DNA from: Candidatus Poribacteria bacterium WGA-3G
GTDB taxonomy: Bacteria > Poribacteria > WGA-4E > WGA-3G
Direction of reading: 5' to 3'
DNA: 6,244 nt
Assembly (NCBI GenBank): GCA_000406005.1
Contig: ASZN01000147.1
Location: forward strand, 1 to 6,244
Of the stretch, positions 1 to 3,792 are shown one piece after another. A program made the position numbers and the translations under genes. Positions within the stretch are counted from its first letter, which is position 1. Every line of letters begins with the position of its first letter. The notes under the pieces are model-generated. The model searched no databases, was not told the DNA's origin, and worked only from the letters and a program-made list of their open reading frames with translations.

Positions 1-100
1 TATTTGCCTCTTATGTAGCATAGACTGTTAGTCTGTGTTCCGGTATGCCACCGTATTTCATAACATGCGGTAATGCGACAACACTGTTTAGAAATGGTAT
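1..100 (+). mobile_element. MITE-like element, left end outside window
   Basis: This is the right-hand portion of the same element that is complete at 3077-3190. Both end in AGAAATGGTAT (here 90-100) preceded by GTTT, and both carry a GTAG leader followed by a short perfect or near-perfect hairpin with loop GTT about 85 bases before that end. A second hairpin lies between them, CCGTAT (51-56) with ATGCGG (65-70). If this copy has the length of the complete one, its left inverted repeat would lie roughly 13-16 bases before the window starts. No coding capacity is present, so any movement would need a transposase supplied elsewhere. It sits beyond the 3' end of the minus-strand gene and could affect that transcript's end. 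Confidence 0.6.
15..38 (+). repeat. REP-like GTAG hairpin, copy A
   Basis: GTAG at 15-18 is followed by CATAGACT (19-26), loop GTT (27-29) and AGTCTGTG (30-37), giving an eight-pair stem with one T-G wobble. The same arrangement occurs at 3108-3131 and twice at 6181-6240 with different but still paired stem bases. A GTAG tetranucleotide directly 5' of an imperfect palindrome is the layout of REP sequences recognised by RAYT (REP-associated tyrosine) transposases. Assignment to that class is inference. No T-run follows, so it is not an obvious intrinsic terminator. Confidence 0.65.
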
Positions 101-168
101 TATAAATCGTCAAGAACGACTTTTAGAATAGAAATGATACACTATCAGTCATTCCGTGAACCAAAAAT
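101..168. other. Non-coding spacer with a degenerate inverted-repeat-like motif
   Basis: These 68 bases lie between the MITE-like end and the stop codon of the minus-strand gene. No open frame with a start and ribosome site is visible. The motif TAGAAATGATAC at 129-140 resembles the element end TAGAAATGGTAT at 89-100, differing at two positions, and could be an old solo end. A short imperfect hairpin (TCGT 107-110 with ACGA 116-119) is present but lacks a T-tract on either strand, so it is not called a terminator. Confidence 0.35.
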
Positions 169-996
169 TTAGAAAAATGGGTTATGTAATTTTTCTTCAC
201 CGACAGTCGTAGAAGGACCGTGTCCCGGAAATAGTCTCACCGTATCAGGGAGCGAGAGTAGATTGTCCCGGACGCTATCAATTTCATCTTGATAGGAGAT
301 GTTGGGACCACCGACCGAACCGGCGAAGATCGCATCGCCGACAAACGCCACGTTCTGCGTGAGGAAACTACACCCACCCGTCGTATGTCCGGGTGTATTG
401 ACAACGGTTACCATCAGTTCACCGACGGAGAGGACATCGCCGTGGACGACTTCACGTAACGTACTGTTGCTCTGCGGTTTCGGTTCGCTTTTATGAATGT
501 AGGTGTCGCATCCGGTTTCGGTTTGGAGTTTCGGCAATCCGTTGGTATGATCGCCGTGTGCATGTGTCAGCAGAATCGCAGCCGGGTTCACATTGCGAGC
601 ATCAAGCTGTTCTAAGATGAGATCTGGGTGTGCGGCGGTGTCGATAATCGCGGCATCGTCTGTCGCTTTACAGATTAGGAGGTAAGCGTTGACGGGCCAG
701 CCGCCGACAGGTGCACTGATTGTGATAACTTCAAGATTTGCGTCGCCCGTCTGCTGAGGCGATTCGGGTTCCCACTGTTCTCTCGCAATATCAAGCAGTT
801 TGGTACCGTCCAAACTCAGGACTTCTGCCAGACGAAAAACTTGCGTTCCTGTCGGTTTTAAGGTATACTTTTCCATACGAGCAAGTTCTGCTTCTGTAAT
901 ACCGGCAGCAGTTGCGATTTCGCTTGCGGATAGGTTCTGCCCGCGTCGGGCTTTGCCGATAATGTCACCAAATTCGTCTTCAAGTGCGTATGCCAT
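169..996 (-). CDS. XRE-type HTH domain fused to metallo-beta-lactamase-fold hydrolase
   Basis: This 275-residue protein has two parts. Residues about 7-72 look like a Cro/XRE helix-turn-helix (ARRGQNLSASEIATAAGITEAELARM region, then a helix ending SLDGTKLLDIA). Residues about 88-265 form a metallo-beta-lactamase fold of the glyoxalase-II/YcbL-like type. The zinc ligands are all visible: THAHGDH gives H145, H147, D149 and H150, TPGHT gives H204, VGDAIF gives D221, and FPGHGPST gives H259. A hydrolytic enzyme, for example a thioesterase or lactonase-like activity, is therefore likely, but the substrate is not readable. No signal peptide is seen, so it should be cytoplasmic. The start is supported by AAGGAGAA (plus-strand 1004-1011) seven bases upstream. 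It is divergent from the Uma2 array. The fusion suggests a regulator that senses or destroys a small ligand; alternatively the N-terminal domain may only mediate protein contacts. Confidence 0.88.
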   Translation of the reverse strand: MAYALEDEFGDIIGKARRGQNLSASEIATAAGITEAELARMEKYTLKPTGTQVFRLAEVLSLDGTKLLDIAREQWEPESPQQTGDANLEVITISAPVGGWPVNAYLLICKATDDAAIIDTAAHPDLILEQLDARNVNPAAILLTHAHGDHTNGLPKLQTETGCDTYIHKSEPKPQSNSTLREVVHGDVLSVGELMVTVVNTPGHTTGGCSFLTQNVAFVGDAIFAGSVGGPNISYQDEIDSVRDNLLSLPDTVRLFPGHGPSTTVGEEKLHNPFF

Positions 997-1031
997 GTTG
1001 GTGTTCTCCTTAACTTTTTAGTTTAAGGAAC

Positions 1032-1060
1032 ATTGTATCAAAAAATAGGGTCTGATGCAA
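1032..1060 (-). promoter_or_regulatory. Candidate promoter of the HTH-hydrolase gene
   Basis: Read on the minus strand, TGATACAAT (plus 1032-1040) matches an extended -10 (TGn plus TACAAT, five of six to TATAAT). TTGCAT (plus 1055-1060) lies 17 bases upstream as a weak -35, matching only TTG. Transcription would start near 1025, leaving a leader of about 28 bases that contains the ribosome site at 1004-1011. The -35 is poor, so the call rests on the extended -10 and the sensible spacing. Confidence 0.45.
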
Positions 1061-1079
1061 TGGAAAATCGTTGGTATCA
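1032..1079. promoter_or_regulatory. Inverted repeat plus third half-site, candidate operator
   Basis: ATTGTATCA (1032-1040) and TGATGCAAT (1053-1061) form an inverted repeat with nine-base arms, one mismatch and a 12-base spacer. A third half-site-like copy, TTGGTATCA, lies at 1071-1079 and shares GTATCAAAA with 1035-1043. The block covers the candidate minus-strand promoter and lies just ahead of the first Uma2 gene. It is therefore where a divergently encoded XRE-type regulator would be expected to bind. Binding by that protein is inference. Confidence 0.35.
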
Positions 1080-1096
1080 AAAGAAGGGAGATTCTG

Positions 1097-1669
1097 ATGA
1101 GCATTCCGAAGAACGGTTATGAACAAGCGGCAATATCCCTCGCGCCGCTGGAAACTGATATGACGTTAGAAGATTTTATTAAAAGCGATTTAGAGGGATA
1201 TGAATACGCGAAAGGAAAATTAATACCGATCGCACCACCGACAATGGAGCACGGTGAAATAAGTATGAATCTCAGTTTTCTCTTGAGTTTGCATGTTCGT
1301 GAGAATCAACTGGGACGTGTATATCCGGCGGATACAGACTTTAAGTTGGGTGACCGATTGGTGAAACCAGATATCGCGTTTGTTTCCACAGCACGGTTGC
1401 CTGAGAACAGGGTCCAAGCATCCCCCGTTCCGCCGGACCTCGCTGTTGAAGTTGTTTCACCGACAGATATTCAATATCGTGTTGTTGAAAAGGCGTTTGC
1501 TTATCTCAATGCTGGCACACAAATCGTCTGGATTATTGAACCTGTGGGAAAGACGGTAACTGTGTATCGTTCTCGAACAGACATCAAAGTGCTCACGTCT
1601 GAAGACACACTCACGGGTGAAGATGTCGTCGAAGGGTTTTCCTGTAAAGTCACACAACTTTTTGAATAG
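1097..1669 (+). CDS. Uma2-family (DUF820) endonuclease-fold protein, copy 1
   Basis: This 190-residue protein belongs to the Uma2/DUF820 family, a PD-(D/E)xK restriction-endonuclease-like fold common in cyanobacteria and other bacteria; its cellular role is not established. Visible family signatures are LEGYEYAKGKLI (33-43), EHG (51-53), KPDIAFVS (90-97), PPDLAVEVVSP (112-122), EKAFAYL (131-137) and VWIIEP (144-149). The likely active-site set is E51, D92, E118 and K132. The frame opens further upstream at an ATG at 1055. The ATG at 1097 is preferred because GGGAG (1086-1090) lies six bases before it and because it gives a length matching the two paralogs (188 and 192). It is first in a plus-strand run and is followed after 41 bases by copy 2. 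By hand alignment, about 126 of 190 residues match copy 3 without gaps. It is probably cytoplasmic. Confidence 0.85.
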   Translation: MSIPKNGYEQAAISLAPLETDMTLEDFIKSDLEGYEYAKGKLIPIAPPTMEHGEISMNLSFLLSLHVRENQLGRVYPADTDFKLGDRLVKPDIAFVSTARLPENRVQASPVPPDLAVEVVSPTDIQYRVVEKAFAYLNAGTQIVWIIEPVGKTVTVYRSRTDIKVLTSEDTLTGEDVVEGFSCKVTQLFE

Positions 1670-1710
1670 GTGGCGTTGAAACACGGCAAACTAATTATGG
1701 AGGAATAAAA

Positions 1711-2277
1711 ATGAGACAACAAGACGCTCATGGAGTCACCCAAGAAATACTTCCACCTCCCAAGAAGATGACGCTTGAAGAATTTCTTGAGAGTGATTTA
1801 GAGGGATACGAATATGTGGAAGGAGAACTTATACCGATGCCAGCTGCATCTGCGGAACATGGGATAATTAGTGCAAGGCTTTTTCTAAGTTTGGGTTTGT
1901 ACGTGCGTGAGAATCAACTCGGTGAAGTGGTTACACCAGACACGGGCTTCCAAGTCGGTGAGCGCGTCCTGAAACCAGATATTGCTTTTATTTCTTCAGC
2001 CCAATTACCTGAGGACCTGAGCAAAGCATTTCCAGTGCCGCCAGACCTTGCAGCGGAGGTCGTTTCTCGGACAGATATACTACATCGTGTTGAAGAAAAG
2101 GCGTTCGCCTATCTGGAAGCGGGCACCCGGATGGTCTGGGTGCTCAGCCCTGTATCGGAGACGGTAATGGTCTATCGTTCTAAGACAAACATCAGGGTCC
2201 TGACATGTGAAGATATACTCACGGGTGAAGATGTCGTTGAAGGGTTTTCATGTCAAGTCGCACAACTTTTTGAATAA
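1711..2277 (+). CDS. Uma2-family (DUF820) endonuclease-fold protein, copy 2
   Basis: This 188-residue paralog of the preceding gene has the same order of motifs: LEGYEYVEGELI (30-41), EHG (49-51), KPDIAFIS (88-95), PPDLAAEVVS (110-119), EKAFAYL (129-135) and the C-terminal block TGEDVVEGFSC (171-181). Presumed catalytic residues E49, D90, E116 and K130 are kept. One change stands out: the usual SP after EVV is SR here (R120), at a position close to the active site. The N-terminal 18 residues are unrelated to those of the other copies. The start has a strong ribosome site, GGAGGA (1699-1704). The 3' end is very similar in DNA to copy 1 (the block around 2219-2276 against 1611-1668), pointing to recent duplication or gene conversion. 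Its function is as uncertain as that of copy 1. Confidence 0.85.
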   Translation: MRQQDAHGVTQEILPPPKKMTLEEFLESDLEGYEYVEGELIPMPAASAEHGIISARLFLSLGLYVRENQLGEVVTPDTGFQVGERVLKPDIAFISSAQLPEDLSKAFPVPPDLAAEVVSRTDILHRVEEKAFAYLEAGTRMVWVLSPVSETVMVYRSKTNIRVLTCEDILTGEDVVEGFSCQVAQLFE

Positions 2278-2315
2278 GGAGGCGGGCGAAGCTTGCAAGC
2301 CCGTATAATTAAAGT
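2276..2315 (+). promoter_or_regulatory. Shine-Dalgarno, hairpin and TATAAT between Uma2 copy 2 and the TIM-barrel gene
   Basis: AAGGAGG (2276-2282) overlaps the stop codon of copy 2 but lies 33 bases from the next ATG at 2316. Between them is a hairpin, CGGGC (2283-2287) with GCCCG (2299-2303). If folded, it would bring the ribosome site to about 12 bases from the ATG. Right after it, TATAAT (2304-2309) is a perfect -10 word whose start point would fall at or next to the ATG, which would give a leaderless transcript; no convincing -35 is seen. An in-frame TAA at 2310-2312 rules out an earlier start. Confidence 0.45.
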
Positions 2316-3074
2316 ATGAAACTTGGTTTAGTCACATATAATATGGCAAAGGATTGGGATGTCCCAACAATCATTGAACGATGTGTAGAAACAGGGTTCA
2401 AAGGCGTGGAATTGCGGACAACGCATGCACACGGCGTTGAAGTCGAACTCTCCGCAAGCGAACGCGCAGCAGTAAAAAAACAATTCGACGATTCCCCAAT
2501 TGAGATCGCTGGCTTGGGTTCAGCGTTTGACTATCATTCTGTAGATCAGGATGCGGTTAGACAGAATATAGAAGGCACGAAAGTCTATTCTCAACTGGCG
2601 GCAGATGTCGGTGCACCCGGTGTAAAGGTGCGTCCGAACGGGCTGCCGAGTGAAGTACCTGTCGAAAAGACGCTCGAACAGATCGGGTTGGCACTGCGCG
2701 AGTGCGGTGAATTCGCTGCCGACCTCGGCGTGCAGATTCGGTTGGAAGTCCACGGTGGCGGTACCTCCGAACTCCGACATATCCGTACGATTATCGATGT
2801 CGCCGACCACGATAACGTCTATGTCTGCTGGAATTCTAACTTCGGTGAAGTGGAAAACGGTTCAATTCAAAAGAACTTTGATCTCGTGAAAGGCAGAATC
2901 GGTTTGGTGCATATTACGGAACTGCACCGACGCGAGTACCCGTGGCGGCAACTCTTTACACTGTTGAAGGAATCCGGCTATACGGGGTACACCCTCGCCG
3001 AAATTGCCGGTAGCTCCGACCCGCTGCGCGTGATGAATTTTTATCGAGCATTGTGGGAAGAATTAGCGGGATAG
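2316..3074 (+). CDS. Sugar phosphate isomerase/epimerase-like TIM-barrel protein
   Basis: This 252-residue protein is of the AP_endonuc_2 / xylose-isomerase-like TIM-barrel superfamily. The strands are readable in order: MKLGLVTYN (1-9), GFKGVELR (27-34), IEIAGLGS (62-69), GVKVRP (102-107), VQIRLEVHG (139-147), NVYVCWNSN (167-175), IGLVHITEL (195-203) and YTGYTLAEI (222-230). Candidate metal or substrate residues are E144, H199 and E229, with E32 and H37/H39 near the mouth of the barrel. The sixth strand has WNSN where many relatives have an aspartate, a variant I associate with one subfamily. Members act on keto sugars or inositol-type compounds; the substrate cannot be assigned here. There is no signal peptide. 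It sits between Uma2 copies and two genes ahead of a secreted glycosidase, which fits cytoplasmic processing of a released sugar. The start is fixed by an in-frame stop just upstream. Confidence 0.85.
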   Translation: MKLGLVTYNMAKDWDVPTIIERCVETGFKGVELRTTHAHGVEVELSASERAAVKKQFDDSPIEIAGLGSAFDYHSVDQDAVRQNIEGTKVYSQLAADVGAPGVKVRPNGLPSEVPVEKTLEQIGLALRECGEFAADLGVQIRLEVHGGGTSELRHIRTIIDVADHDNVYVCWNSNFGEVENGSIQKNFDLVKGRIGLVHITELHRREYPWRQLFTLLKESGYTGYTLAEIAGSSDPLRVMNFYRALWEELAG

Positions 3075-3076
3075 TA

Positions 3077-3190
3077 ATACCATTTCTGTTAATAAATCTC
3101 TCTTTACGTAGAACAAACTGTTAGTTTGTTCCGCAGTGTTACACATTTTACGAAAACCGATAATGTGATAACATCGTTTAGAAATGGTAT
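3077..3190. mobile_element. Complete 114-bp MITE-like element
   Basis: Perfect 11-bp terminal inverted repeats, ATACCATTTCT (3077-3087) and AGAAATGGTAT (3180-3190), bound a non-coding element. Inside are a GTAG-led hairpin (3108-3131) and a second stem, TGTTACACATT (3137-3147) with AATGTGATAACA (3162-3173), 11 pairs with one bulged A. TA dinucleotides lie just inside the termini and could be the target duplication, as in IS630/Tc1-mariner-type MITEs, but that is uncertain. The element occupies all but two bases of the space between the TIM-barrel stop (3072-3074) and the ribosome site AAGGAGG (3191-3197) of the next gene. A related copy ends at position 100. Confidence 0.7.
3108..3131 (+). 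repeat. REP-like GTAG hairpin, copy B
   Basis: GTAG (3108-3111) is followed by AACAAACT (3112-3119), loop GTT and AGTTTGTT (3123-3130), a perfect eight-pair stem that extends to nine with G3111-C3131. Compared with copies A and C, several stem positions change on both arms so that pairing is kept. It lies within the MITE-like element. Confidence 0.65.
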
Positions 3191-3204
3191 AAGGAGGCAT
3201 TCTA

Positions 3205-3783
3205 ATGGATATTTTAAAAACTGATCCGGAACAGGTTGTAATCCCATCGACTCCGATAGAGACTGATATGACGCTTGAGGAGTTCCTTGAAAGCGGTTTA
3301 GAGGGATATGAATATGTGAAAGGAGAATTAATACGGATGCCTCCGACATCTGGAGAACACGGTGATATTAGCACCAATTTATTTTTATTTTTCGGTCCGT
3401 ATGTTCGCGAAAATCAACTGGGACGTGTCTATACATCGGACACCGGTTTTAAGATTGGCGATAGGTTCCTGATACCAGATATTGCGTTCGTTTCGACAGA
3501 ACAACTGCTAGATGACAGACGTAAGGCGTTTTCAATCCCACCGGATCTGGCTGTTGAAATCGTTTCTCCAACAGATGTTCTGTTCCGTGTCTTTGAAAAG
3601 GCTCTCACCTACCTGAGTGCCGGAACGCAGCTCGTTTGGGTGATTGAACCTGTGGCAAAAACGGTAACGGTGTATCGCTCAGAGACAGATATCAAAGTGC
3701 TTACACGCGAAGATACGCTTACCGGCGAAGATGTCGTCGAAGGGTTTTCCTGTAAAATCTCGCAGCTTTTTGAATGGGGATAG
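3205..3783 (+). CDS. Uma2-family (DUF820) endonuclease-fold protein, copy 3
   Basis: This is a 192-residue third paralog, with LEGYEYVKGELI (32-43), EHG (51-53), PDIAFVS (91-97), PPDLAVEIVSP (112-122), EKALTYL (131-137) and VWVIEP (144-149). The presumed active site E51, D92, E118 and K132 is intact, and the alignment with copy 1 is gapless. The ribosome site AAGGAGG (3191-3197) is optimal, seven bases before ATG, and abuts the end of the MITE-like element. Copies 1 and 2 stop directly after LFE (TAG or TAA). Here the matching codon is TGG, so the protein runs on two residues (WG) to a TAG, probably an old stop-codon mutation. The following gene begins six bases later in the same frame. Function is unassigned beyond the nuclease-like fold. 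Confidence 0.85.
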   Translation: MDILKTDPEQVVIPSTPIETDMTLEEFLESGLEGYEYVKGELIRMPPTSGEHGDISTNLFLFFGPYVRENQLGRVYTSDTGFKIGDRFLIPDIAFVSTEQLLDDRRKAFSIPPDLAVEIVSPTDVLFRVFEKALTYLSAGTQLVWVIEPVAKTVTVYRSETDIKVLTREDTLTGEDVVEGFSCKISQLFEWG

Positions 3784-3792
3784 ATACCATTG
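3776..3792 (+). promoter_or_regulatory. Ribosome site and TTG start of the secreted glycosidase
   Basis: GGGGA (3776-3780), within the last codons of the upstream gene, lies nine bases before TTG (3790-3792). The frame is closed upstream by TAG at 3781-3783, and the first internal ATG is about 163 codons downstream. TTG is thus the only start that includes the hydrophobic leader. ATA at 3784-3786 is the only other conceivable initiator. Translational coupling to the Uma2 gene is likely because the gap is six bases. Confidence 0.6.

Noticed and set aside
1055..1096. Extended start for Uma2 copy 1 at the 1055 ATG
   Set aside because: It would add 14 residues with no match in the paralogs, lacks a ribosome site, and overlaps the candidate operator; the 1097 ATG has GGGAG at good spacing.
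1097..2277. Two adjacent small genes as a toxin-antitoxin pair
   Set aside because: They are paralogs of each other with the same fold and motifs, not a toxin with a dissimilar antitoxin.
3108..3131. Hairpin as an intrinsic terminator
   Set aside because: The stem is AT-rich and followed by CCGC, not a T-run; the other copies also lack a T-tract.
3784..3791. ATACCATT resembling the MITE-like end
   Set aside because: Only eight bases match, no partner inverted end is found nearby, and the next bases differ, so chance is adequate.
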